Shown here piece by piece: positions 11,929-24,000 of a stretch of 64,000 nucleotides of DNA (the stretch's first letter is position 1; every line of letters begins with the position of its first letter). A program made the position numbers and the translations under genes. Source of the stretch: Diphasiastrum complanatum (taxonomy: Eukaryota > Streptophyta > Lycopodiopsida > Lycopodiales > Lycopodiaceae); assembly GCA_029204225.1 (NCBI GenBank), contig CM055095.1, forward strand, positions 67,295,940-67,359,939, in the 5' to 3' direction. A model generated the notes under the pieces. The model saw only the letters and a list, made by a program, of their open reading frames with translations. It was not told the origin of the DNA and searched no databases.

Positions 11929-12206
11929 GATCTGACGCTGCCCCCGAAACGATCACAGACAAGTTCTTCACAATCTACAAATTAGCTTCTCGAATAGGCA
12001 AGTTAGTCTACATCGGACAGACAACAAATTTTGATAGACGCATGCAACAACATGCTCACAGGCTATCTAAAGGGATGGTCTATGACAATACTAGTAGTTT
12101 TTTTGATCATTTCGAAGCCCAGATATCAGAAGTTGTTAATGATTCTTCAATTGCAAATAGATTAGAAAAAATGTTTATAAAAATGTTTAGATCTCAAAAA
12201 ATGTGA
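11929..12206 (+). CDS. GIY-YIG nuclease-domain exon (orphan)
   Basis: An open stretch of 91 codons, ending in TGA at 12204-12206, follows a good splice acceptor (TTCTTTGCAG, ending 11928). There is no ATG at its start, so if real it is a terminal exon. The sequence starts FFTIYKLASRIGKLVYIGQT: a Y-x-K strand then VYIG, the two halves of a GIY-YIG motif. It continues with TNFDRRMQQH (conserved Arg), then EAQISEVV and RLEKMFIKMF, where the Glu matches the metal-binding Glu of the family. GIY-YIG enzymes nick or cut DNA. They occur in Penelope-type retroelements, homing endonucleases, giant viruses and repair proteins such as SLX1. No RT or other partner domain is visible within several kb upstream. 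The family call rests on motif spacing only. Confidence 0.6.
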
Positions 12207-12584
12207 CTAACTTAGGGCTGCCATCCTTCGTTTTCACGCAAATACTGGTATTTGAAACGCCGATCATACATATGAAAAAAAATTGCACATCTTATCAATT
12301 CATAGTTTTAATTCAATATGTTTATTCTCATATTTTGTTTAAATTCATTCAAAATTCAAAGTTCCAGAAAACATATGATTCATACAAATAACAAAGCATT
12401 TTATTACATGTCTTCTTGTTGCTCTCATGTGACAGCATGCAACGGCTCTTCAGATACCCTACGTGTTGGAACTGTCTTTTTGGTTCGACAATTGCACTTT
12501 TGAATAGCTAAATATGGACACCTCTCCGAACATTAGAACATTGTATTCAACAAAGACACATATTACAATATTGTCTTTCGTGCT

Positions 12585-13440
12585 ATACCATTCTCTTCTG
12601 AAATGCAATTTCTTTCTACCTACGATACAACATCATCAAATACATGCATGATAAATACACAATCTACTAAAAAAGTAAATCTCCTATACTTTTTTGGTGT
12701 TGAAACATTAAGAAAATCATGTATTTTTCATATTATTCAAATGAGCTCAAAGTAGTTTCCAACAACAATTCCTTGATTGACTACATATAGATGTCAGTTT
12801 TGAAACAATAATTTGCTACAATTGGCAAACAATCATCCCTTTCTATGCAAAACGTATGTTTCAATGCACAACATGCATGTAACGATATTCAATGACTATT
12901 CAGCCATGTATGAATTCTCTTACCATATTTTAAATTTTAAATGACCTTGCTTTTTTTTTTTTTTACTTTAGATAACGATGACTTTTTATTCTGTGTTTAT
13001 GAAAAGAACGATTTTCTCAACAAAAATAATATTTAGATTCACTTGAATAACTTGTCATTAGCAATCAAAATTATTTAGAAGATATCAGCAATTGTCAACT
13101 ATTTCAGTTTTGACATTGTTCTTGATCATTGCTCACCTTGAAGTCTTTTTAGCAATGACAATTCCGTCTTTAATAGAGACATAGATAATGCTATTGTATT
13201 TTGTTGGTTGCTAAAATGCAATTTCTCTTTAGTTACAACACAACGACATCACACACATGCGTGACAAATACAAAAATTATTTCAAAAAAGTAAATTTTGT
13301 AAACATTAAAAAAAAAAATGTTAGACAAATCATATCCCTTTAATGTCATTGAAATGAACTCGAATAATAAAAAGTAACAATTCTTTGACTGCATATTTCG
13401 ATATGTTAGCTTCAATACAATATCTGCCTATAGCGGGAGA
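12585..13440. repeat. Two diverged direct repeats about 620 bp apart
   Basis: The segment starting AAATGCAATTTCT, then ACAACA/ACACAACGACATCA, CATGC(A/G)TGA(T/C)AAATAC and AAAAAAGTAAAT, is present at about 12600-12860 and again at about 13217-13430. Neither copy encodes a convincing protein. The repeats lie directly downstream of the GIY-YIG exon and might be element ends or non-coding parts of it. Confidence 0.5.
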
Positions 13441-13784
13441 TGAAAATGAAAACAGAAAGCAACTTGAAATGGCAAAGAACTTATCTACGAATTGTTCTGA
13501 TACTTTTCAACACCCTCACTTCAAGGTGTAGGTTTATACATAACATTGAAGACAAAACAGAATATGGTTTATGGATTTTTATTATTATGACAAGGCTCTT
13601 TCCTCCATTTTCTCTCTCTACACTTCATGCTCTTCATTTCATGTAGACCGATGGAACTAGTGGCTTATACACTTTAGTGCCGTTGATGTAGCATAATATT
13701 CTATCAATCATTAGTTAATCTCAACTATAGTTTCAAAAATCACAATCACTCTCTACTATATTTTGAAATTCTAGAAAAGTCCAT

Positions 13785-13995
13785 TGCATCGCGATGTATG
13801 GGTAGAGCTGTTGACTGTGACGCAGGCTCGAATCCCAGCCGCTGCATAGTGACATCTTAAAACCTTGCTTCTTACTTGGCGTTGTCCAAATGGCGTTGCC
13901 AGGCTGTATATGTTGTGTACAACCTACCAGTTGCGTAGCTCTATATACAAACACAACCTACTAGTTGCGTAACTCTATATACAAATTTTTTTTTG
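13785..13995 (+). mobile_element. tRNA-derived SINE
   Basis: An A-box-like stretch TATGGGTAGAGCTG (13797-13810) and a B-box-like GGCTCGAATCC (13825-13835), at a tRNA-like spacing, form an internal pol III promoter. They are followed by a non-tRNA body and a terminal T run (13985-13994). The 3' part carries a 34-bp tandem duplication (AACCTACCAGTTGCG at 13921 and AACCTACTAGTTGCG at 13955). The body contains GCGTTGCCAGGCTG, reminiscent of Au-type plant SINEs, but I cannot confirm the family. Confidence 0.6.
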
Positions 13996-14179
13996 AGAAA
14001 ATGATGAAACTATGAGAACATGCTTCTTTCTACACAACCTCTATTATTCAATTATCAATATCGCATACAGTTTCGCTCTTTAAAATTTCTATTCGATTCA
14101 AATCGAGACAAATTTGCGTAGCTTAGTTTGGTTTTTAGTCTTCTATTAATAAGAAGAACAAAGTTTATTCTTTTCGCCA

Positions 14180-14412
14180 CCAATCGTTAGCTTGGAGCGC
14201 CTCTGCGTCGTACATGTGACTAATCTATTCTCTGCGGCGGTGGCATGCCTCCTCTCTCCCTTTGTATGTTGCTTCTCCTTTCCTTCTCTTTCTCTTTCTT
14301 CGCCATGGAGGCGTAGTAGGCATGCCCATTTCTCTCTCGCTCTCGTTTTCCAGAGCATCATTTTACTGCCTGCGCTCTGCTGCTCTCGATCGCTGCCCCT
14401 GTGTTTCACCAT
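14180..14412 (+). other. Probable 5' UTR exon of the CK2 beta gene
   Basis: A CT-rich stretch ends at a consensus donor, CCAT|GTAAGTTG (intron from 14413). The matching acceptor CGTCACAG ends at 14793, 65 bp before the start codon. Upstream, TTCTATTAATAAG (about 14141) may be the TATA region. The transcription start is not determined, so the left edge is a guess. Confidence 0.45.
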
Positions 14413-14805
14413 GTAAGTTGTGCTGTTTTGCTGCATATTTTTCTTTCATTCCTGATGCATCATGCTAGCTGCTTTTGTAAAAAATCTGAACATATAGCTT
14501 CATCTTGTGGATGCGTCACTTCAATGTTTGTAGTTATCTATGCTTGATTTGTAATAAGGAGGATCAGTGTTAGCTATACCAGTTCTAGTTTTGTACCTCT
14601 GCAAGCTGAGTTGAAATCCCTTTTGGCATTCCTCTTTATATTAGGTTTTCTCCCCATAGGGTTTGTTCTTTGAAGTTTTTTATGGTAGCGGATAGCCTTG
14701 CTAGCTCATCTAAAGCTTATAAACTGCTAGAAGCACACACCTTACACTGGTTGTAACAGTCAAGGATAGCCTGAAACGAACTTTTCGTCACAGGTGGCAA
14801 GGCTT

Positions 14806-14844
14806 ATGCTAGGCCTAAAGTTAATTGAGAAGTGTCCTCTCTAG
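14806..14844 (+). CDS. Upstream ORF before CK2 beta start
   Basis: A 12-codon frame (ATG at 14806, TAG at 14842-14844) lies in the second 5' UTR exon and ends 14 nt before the main ATG, in a different frame. Its peptide reads MLGLKLIEKCPL. Such a uORF can lower translation of the main frame. Whether it is used or conserved is unknown. Confidence 0.35.
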   Translation: MLGLKLIEKCPL

Positions 14845-14858
14845 CTCAAGCCGAGGAC

Positions 14859-17800
14859 ATGTACAAAGAGCGAAGCTTGTCCCAGTTAATAGAAGGTAGA
14901 GGCCGACCAGTAAAATTAGAATCCCGTACAGAAGGGCTAGAAAGCAAGAAACGGCTTGACAACGATGTTCGAGAAAAGGCTTCGCCATCTACGTCCAAGG
15001 GATCGAATGGCAGGGAAAAGGATCGCCCATCAGGTCCGTCCACCTCCACAGGTCGCCGCACAGGGGCTGCAGACACCAAGGCTACCTATGACAAGAACAA
15101 ATATCCGGACGATGGTTGGTAGCCTTTCCCTCTGTTTTTTGCTATTTACCTTTAGCTTTGAGTTTGAGTCGATTACTTGTATGCTGAAAAGGTTGTCGAT
15201 TCCATTGTTTCTGCTATCAGGTTTTTCGTGACATGTCCTACTGTGCGGATGAATGAGCCTTAGTGAACCTTTTTGGAAGCCTTTATCGAGTATAACATTT
15301 GCAGTCAGCAGTATTAAGCATTATCAGTGCATCGCATTTGTGTTAGGGTGTGGTTCATAGACTCACGTAATGGCTGGTTGAGAGCCTGCTTTCCTTCTGT
15401 TTGCCAGTCTTACAGCTATGGCATCTTTGGGAAAAATGTGCAAATCTCTTTTGAACCGATATACCCCTTATGCCTCAGCTACTTTTATTTCCAAACACCG
15501 TTTGTGGAACTAAGAGTTTCACTTAATGGCATAAAATCTAAAGGGCTTGCTGAACCCTATGTTGCCCTTGGTTTTCATATGGTAGTGTTTCTGTATGCAC
15601 ATACAACAGGCGTATTGTTAATCTTGAGCTGCATCTTGGCTGGTTTTCATGACAGCCGAGGATTCAGAGACTGAAACAGAAGAATCGGATGTAAGTGGCT
15701 CAGATGGTGAAGATCCGTCATGGATATCATGGTTTTGTGGCTTACGGGGAAACGAGTTTTTTTGCAATGTGGACGAGGAGTACATACAAGATGACTTTAA
15801 CCTGAGTGGACTTAGTAGCCAAGTTCCTTATTACGACTATGCTCTTGATCTTATTTTGGATGTCGAGTCCCCAAATGGTATGCATCTTGTCAACCATGAA
15901 TCAAATACAAATATTCTTGTATTGAAATGAAGCCAATCATGTTTTGGTTAATTTTTAATCTTATTTTTTTGAAGTTGTTGTTGTTCTTTTCTTTCTGGTA
16001 ACCATGCAGTTTTAGTTATTTTGATGCTCATTGCTATGGATCTCTCCTTACAGAGTTGATCTCAAGGATGAAGAATGAACAAAGATGATTGACTTCATAC
16101 TCAATATTACTCACCATCGGTTCACTTGTTGGAATGTTAAACAAAAATCATCGTTTTTTTATGCATGTATCGATTATCATGCTAGCTATAGGTGTTTCAC
16201 GTTGGAACTTTTTTTTAACGTTATTTGTCCATTTTCAGATCAAGACAGTTAGTTAAGTTTTTGGTTATGTTTGTCAATGTAGAACCAATGCAACTTTCTC
16301 TATGTTATTAGATGTATGGATTGATAGTAAATGCTCTGCATCCATGTCATATTGTACTTTACATGTAAGTAGTTGGACAACTCATCTATTTGGTGTTGTA
16401 AATAGTCAAATATATTGCATTAGTCAGTGTAATCATTACATAGATGAGCAAATGTGTTTTTTCATCTCATCCACAGCTTTTAGATGGTGGAAGAGTAATT
16501 ATCTTGGGCTAATGTCTACCTAGTAGAGTAGTCGATCTATTGTTACTATTATGCTCTCGGGACAACATAATATAGGGATTCCTCCATCTTGATCGTTATC
16601 AAAATATATCTCTATATCTTTATGAGTTGCCTCATTAAAGACTACATCCCTACTTATGATTATTTTCTTACCCTCCAAGTCATATAACCTGTATCCCTTC
16701 TCTTGATTATCATAACCAAGAAATAAACACTTAGTCGCCTTAGAATCCAATTTGCTCCTTGAATCCTTAGGTATGTAAGTATAAGCAATACTCCCAGACA
16801 CTCTCAAATGACTTACATCTGGCTTCCGACCCGTGTAAGCTTCCTCTGGAGTTCGATTCTCTACAACCTTTGTAGGACTTCGATTCAAAAGATAAATCGC
16901 CGTCTTAACTGCTTCACCCCAAAACATATTTGGAAGATTTTTACTCTTGAGCATACTCCTCGCAGTTTCCACTATGGACCGGTTCTTTCTTTCCGCAACT
17001 CCATTTTGTTGAGGCGTGTCGGTATTTGCAAATTGTCTCTTTATACCTTGATCCTTGCAAAACACTTGAAATTCTGTAGAAAGATACTCTCCCCAGTTGT
17101 CCGAGCGAAGTATCTTAATTTGTCTATTTGTTTCTTTCTCCACCTGTGTCTTAAACCATGTGAAATACTTGAAAGCTTCACCCTTATTCTTCAGAAGATA
17201 GATCCATGTCTTCCTAGAATAGTCATCCGCAAACACCATAAAGTAACTTGCTCCCCCATAAGATTGAGTCCTCATAGGACCACACAAATCTGTATGAACA
17301 AGTTCTAGAACATTTTTCGCCCTGAATGTACTAGGCAAAAAGTTCTTCATATGATGCTTGCCTAAGACACAACCTTCACAAACCTTGTGATAAAAAACGA
17401 CTTGAGGTAAACCTGTAACCATGTTAAATTTCCTCAAGACTTGTAGACTTTTGTAATTCAGATGTCCATACCTCTCGTGCCATAACTTACTCAAAGATCC
17501 AGTATCCGCAACACTTGCATGATGATCCACCACCTGAGCTTGAAGTTTATACAATCGCCCTACAAGTATGCCCTCAGCTACAACCTCATTATTTTTCCTC
17601 TTGATGAGACACCGCTGTTCGTCAAACTGCACCACCATGTGTTGCTTTGCAATAGCTGATACTGAGATAAAGTTTTTCTTGATTCCTGGTACATAAAGCA
17701 CATCCTTTATGTTTCCAATCTTCCCCGAAGGTAGTTGTACTAAAACTTTTCCAAGTCCCTTTATATCATATGTGTAGTTGTCCCCCAACTTCACATTTGA

Positions 17801-18759
17801 CCCATCATCTAATTTTTGAAAATTAGATAGCCAGTCTCGCCTAGGTGTCATGTGCTTCGAAGCTCCTGAATCAATAAACCAATAGTCATCTTCCTTTGAG
17901 AAGGTTCCACCAGAAGATGTCGATGCCGAAAACAACTCATAGTCTTCAAGATCCAAAGCACTCAATTTTGCATTAGATGTTTCTTCTTCTTCAGCAAAAT
18001 CCCCGTCCTGCTTTTTCTTGAATTTGTTGTGCCAGCACTCCTTTGCATAATGTCCTGATTTTCCGCAAAAAGTCCCTTTTGTTTAACACCTTTCACCATG
18101 AAAGTTTTGGGAGGTCGTACCGAATGGATGCATACTATGTCATGCATCCTACTTCTCGTGCATAAAAGATTCCATTCCACATTTTTGAACTAAAAGATGT
18201 TCATGTGGGAGGATGCACGCATGCCACCATGGGTGGATCTTCCTACCTCATGTATAGGCACAAATGTCTCACACAAATAAAACCATGACAAAATAATCCT
18301 CAAACGTATTTAGTTTTTAGCTTTATTTAGCTTTTTCCCTGTGTGTGTGTGTGTGTGTGTGACGTTTTATGCCGGCAAAGCGTGATATTTTTGTTGGCAC
18401 ACCCACAAGGTCACACAAATAGTTTTATACTATATAGACTAGTAAAGAGTGCCCGTCATTGACGGCGGCCGACGATCTAGTGGGTATGCCCATCGTTGAC
18501 GGGCGGCCAACGATCTGGGTGACGGGCAGTCCTAATGCGGTCTAAAATGGTCGGAAGTTGACGGGCGACCAATGGTCGAGATGTGCGGACGATGCTCATG
18601 GTGCGGATCATACAAATATGGTGCGGATTTAGGATTAGGGATGCGTGTGTGTGTGGGGGGGGTGCTAGAGGTCAAAGGCGGCAGAGAATGTGTTAGTACG
18701 AAATGTGTGCTTGTATTCGATGTATGCAAGTTTAGGGTTCTGATAGCCCAGCAAAGGTT

Positions 18760-18794
<35 letters not shown>

Positions 18795-20956
18795 GTTTGC
18801 ACGTTTTGTTTGCATGTGTGATGTGTACGTGTATATGTATGTGTGTTGTGTGTGTGTGCCGTGTGCGCGTGTATGTGTATGTGTGTGTGATGTGCGTGTG
18901 TATTGTGTGTATGTGTGTGTGTGATGTGCGTGTGGGTGCGTGTGTATATCTATGTGTATGTGTTGTGCGTGCATGTGGTGTGTGTGCACGTGTATAGTGT
19001 ATGTGTGTTGTGTGTGTATGTGTATGTATTGTGTATGTGTATGTATTGTGTATGTGCATGTGCGTGTTTATGGAGGGTGTGTGTGTATGCGTGTGTTTAC
19101 GAAGTGTGTGTGTGTTTGGGCTGAGCTTTGACCTCAACAAAGCCCAAGCTGATCACCTGAGCTCTGAGTTCAACAAAGCCCTGGCTTGATCAACCCAGCA
19201 TTTGTTGTGCTCGAAAGTAAGTGTGTGTGTGTGTGTGTGTGTGTGCGCGCTTTAACCAGTAATTAATCATTAGAGTTGGGCTTTAGGGTTTAGGCATTAG
19301 GCATTAGGCATTAACCATAAACCTTAAACCCCTCTATTAAACCCTTACTCCCACCCCTCTCTTAAACCCTAAACTGTGTTCTTAAAATGTTATGTCCCTT
19401 GTAAACCTTTACCCCCCTCTCATAAACCCTAATCTGCCAAGCCTGTCGCACTCAAAAGATGCAGAAAGGAGTCGCGATTAGCTATAGAGGGCTCAGAAGA
19501 TACAAAAAGAAGCAATAGAGGACTTAGAAGATACAGAAAGGAGTCGCGATTAGCCATAGAGGGCTCAGAAGATATAGAAATAAGCAATAAAGGACTCGGA
19601 AGAAGATTAGGAGTCGCGATTAGCTATGAGCACCGAGCATACGCTTTAGAGTCAAACTTGTGGTGACCGCCTATGCCAAAAGAAGCTTGGGAATATGCAT
19701 TCACTCTCTCCCTACCAACCCCTCAGCCAGTCGTAGTTCACTCATTATGATACACTATAGCCTCTTTGGTAAAACGTGTTCTACCATTCTTAGGAGGAGA
19801 ACATGTTTGTGCGATCTATGCATGTATGATATGTCTATGTCATATATGATGATTACTTAAGAGTCAATTATTAATAGTCTAGGTTTTAAAACTAAATTTT
19901 GGACTTTCACTCTTTCTAAATCTAACAAATCATCACACTAAGTTTTGAAACCATTGTGTATTAGAAAGAGAGATTCAAGATTCAGGAGTCAGGTCCTAAA
20001 TGATTGTAATTGCATTGCAAACATGTACTTTGCAACCTAAAATCCAATCGCGTGTTTTTACTGTAACACATACCCAACATGAATTTATCATTTACTAGAA
20101 ACCCTAAAACCAATTCTCCAATTTGATTTTCTGAGGACTGATGAAACCATTGCTAATGATATGCATAGATATGAGCAACTTGTCATGAAACAATAGTTGA
20201 ACGTTCATAATTAGCACTTCAAACTTAATGCACTCTATCACTTTCCTTCCTAGAAAAAGCATGATTAGGGATCCAAATGTAGAATAAACACTAGGCGCGA
20301 CCCTGCATTGACTACTAATTGATAAATTGATTGAGATTAGAATGATGTGCAGTAGAGCACTCGTGCTTTGCAAAACAATAAATGAGTCTATAAACTCGAC
20401 TGCTTAAGAATAAGAAATACGCACCATCCAACAAAAAACAAAAGGTTCGAAATGCATCAAAAACATCGCAGTAAAGAGGCACACCTGCTTTTCCATTTCC
20501 GGAAACAGGCTATGCAGCTGCAAGAAGTAGTCCTGTACTCCTAATGCTGAGATGGACAAAGAAATTCCAGTCTCAGACAAATTAGGAAAACTACTCCGGG
20601 ATCTTTCGGGGCCCGGAGAGGGAAAGCGGATAGGAGAGTTTCCACTGGAACGCAGCCGCTTCGCAATAGGTGGAGATCCGTGTAGTTCGTCAAACAGCGA
20701 CCGCTTCCCACAGACAATCGCAGACATGGCAGCAGTTAACCTCACTCAAAATATTGTGAGCCTTTTGTGCCTCATATCTCTATCTATACATCTATACAGC
20801 ACCAGCGTATTTGCTTCACTACTGAAGCTGCCTATTTTTACTAATGAATCGCTCCTGTCAAGATATCTCAAATTTGTCAATGTTTGCCCTCTTTCAAGCT
20901 TGCCTTCCAGACAATACGCCTAGACATTACAAAGAATATAATTAAAATCCAAAGCC

Positions 20957-21017
<61 letters not shown>

Positions 21018-24000
21018 CCCAAACTCAAAGCGGATTAACCTAAAAAAGAACTACCAGCCTCAACTTGGAAGGATTCAATTGCTGTAGCAGATATGATTAG
21101 GATCAATCGAGCCAGCAGGCCCAGATCTATGCATCCTGACTTGTAAAGCCAGTTGTCTCATGTCGCTGTAGCAGGTTCTGAATTTTTTTTTTTCTTGTTT
21201 CTTTTTCTCTGTTTCTGTCCCAGAAACGTGTTTGCCCAGAGACGCATTTCTGTGAAACTATGGTGTGTATCGTAGATGCACCAGTGATTCGCCCAGAATC
21301 GCTGTTTTAAAAAAAGTAACTAGGCAATATGGGTATTAGTAGAGAGAGAAAAAACAGACGATTACCTTTACAGTATTTTCAGATCCCATTTCAGTAGTTT
21401 CAAGTCTAATTCCAGTAGTTTCAGGTATTTCATAGACATTGACTGCTTACACACCTTTGTACTCAGTGGGGTTTAGGGGTGAACCTCTCGAAGACCAAAG
21501 TTATGGTCTTCAATACCTCTCGGGCTTTTATGCAGCGCCAGGAGCTTACCTTTGATGGACAGTCTCTAGAGGTGGTCTCTTCATTCACTTACTTGGGTGT
21601 GCTCTTCTCTGGTCCTACCTTCAGTATGAGACAAACAGCTACTTCTAGACTTGGGAAGGGACACTCTTCCCTAGTCCAGCTGGAGAGATTCTGCTTCCGT
21701 AAGTCTATTCGGGATGCCCCAAGTAAGTGCAAATTGTTTGCCACCATTGTCACCCCTTTAGCCCTATATGCGGCAGAGATATGGTGTACATGACTATCCT
21801 CTTCACATTGGTCCAACATTTCACGCTTACAGACCACCATGTTAGCTCGCATGATCCGCGCGAACTCGGTCCCACATGAGATGATCCTTGCAGAGTTTGC
21901 CACCCCCCTATTCAGATTGAGGCAACCTTCCAGCTTATCACGTACATCCAGAGAGCCCAGGCACTTCCTGATACAGAGCAGAGATATACGCGGCTTGCAC
22001 TCATGTCCTCTCATCACCTTCAGACTCAGGGATACCGGCTATCATGGTTCTCTCAGGCATCACACTTCATGGAAGCATTTGGTATCACTATCACTAATCT
22101 CCCTTTGGGCACACACCAATACATTAGACATTTTTTATACAGAGCATATCTCGACCGTACTTGGCGACACCAGCTGGGGGTTAAGCCTCTGATTACTATC
22201 GAACTCACTTTCTGGAGCAGGATGCCACCGGTCTTCCAGTCTTACCTCGATATTTGTCCTTTGGACTATCACACGGTCTCTGTTTCACTTTGGGACAGTT
22301 CAGAGTCTCCTCACATCAGTTGGCTATTGAGACAGGCAGATTCCAGGGTATACCACGAGAGGAGAGACTATGCTTGCTGTGTCCCCTACATGAGATAGAG
22401 TCCGAGGAGCATTTTATCTTCAGATGCCCCATACCGCTGTGTTGCACTTATGCTACGAGAGATGGTTTTGTTGCGCCAGGATATGTACCAGTCAACTCAC
22501 CAGCCACGTCCTAGCTCTCAGGCTCAGATTACGTCTTTCTTCACCAGGAGACGGACACGGTCTAATGACGATGACGACGACATACCACCTCACCGATGTC
22601 AGAGACTGTATCACTCAGTGTATCACTCAATGCTCATAGTCACGCAGCAGTTCGCACTTCCCGGCCTGTTACGAGAGCACACAATTTTCACCCCCCTAGA
22701 TGGCGTCAGCGGTGGCCCACATTACCTCCTCCTACAACTTGTATCACTTCCTTTTTCAACAGCAGCACTATATGATATCACTCTACTCCTGGCAGCTATC
22801 TTGCTCCCACTCATGGACAGTTGACAGTTTGTAGTTTACAGTTATTTTACTCATTGTCTTTTATGCATAGTTTGTTTTTGGAGACGTTTATATACGCCCC
22901 TAGGGTTTCACATACTTGACATGTACTCCTTTTGGTCTTATATGCCTTTTGGCATGGAAAAGACATTAATAAAGCTTTCTTTCTGTGTGTGTGTGTGTGC
23001 GCTAGTTCCTCTTTCTAGATTCATATCACTTCTTTTTTCTCAGCTTCAAAGGATGAGACTCTTATTCCTTTTAGACATTGCAACATAAGACGAAGGACTT
23101 TACCTCGGTTGTTTTCAAGAATTAGTCGTTAATCTTGTGAAAACAATAATTATGTCATCTTATCTTGTAGGTCTATCCTTGTCCAAATATGCCAGTTTCA
23201 ATTCTATTATTGAAATATTCTACATAATTTCAATGGGGTTTCTAGCTTATAGTAGGTAGAATCGTTCAACCTTAAAGTTGTTTTTACAAGCCCCACACAT
23301 GCATGAGAAACATGCCAAATGATGTTGCATGCAAATTCACAAAAAAATTCATTAATTCGAGTAGATGAGGAGATAGAAGCCAATTTCCTACAAAATTCTG
23401 CCAGATTCCACATCTCATTCGTACAAAAAGTCATGTGTAAGAGTTATTGTCATGATCTGGCAAAATATGGTATCCACTACAATTTCAGATGGTGATTTTA
23501 AAAAATCTATAGGAAGTTGTGAATCTCGGGCAAGAAGACAATGAAATGTTGGAAATTTGGGAAACCTGGACATCCTAAGAAGCAGTTTAAATCTTACAAA
23601 GTCGACCCCAACGTAAGTTGCTTGAAGCCATGACTTTTTTGCAAGCAAGTACCTGCAGTGATGATGTACCGGATCCATGAGTCATGGTCGATTGACTCGT
23701 ATTTCATTTCTTACGACTTTCTACAGCGAGTGGTTTTATAAATATGAAAGCTATGATGGAAATGAGGTGTTCTTAGGAGACGACTATATATATAAAATCA
23801 TAGTATGTGGAAGATTTAGGGGATGTTTAAAGATGGCAAAGCTAAAGCTTGCCCTGATGCTGTACATATTCCTGAATTGACCAGGATCCTTTTAAGTATG
23901 AGTGATGAGTGCATTTAACATTAAACAAAGAATGTTGGAGAATTCTTCAAGAGGCAATGGTGCTAGCAAGAGGATTCTGCATAGCCAGCATGATACCGCT

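Noticed and set aside
13797-13870. Functional tRNA gene
   Set aside because: A and B boxes are present, but no acceptor stem or anticodon arm can be drawn; the SINE explanation fits better.
18532-19189. Long His/Thr- or Cys/Val-rich frames on both strands
   Set aside because: They are translations of the GT-rich microsatellite tract with no protein family features.
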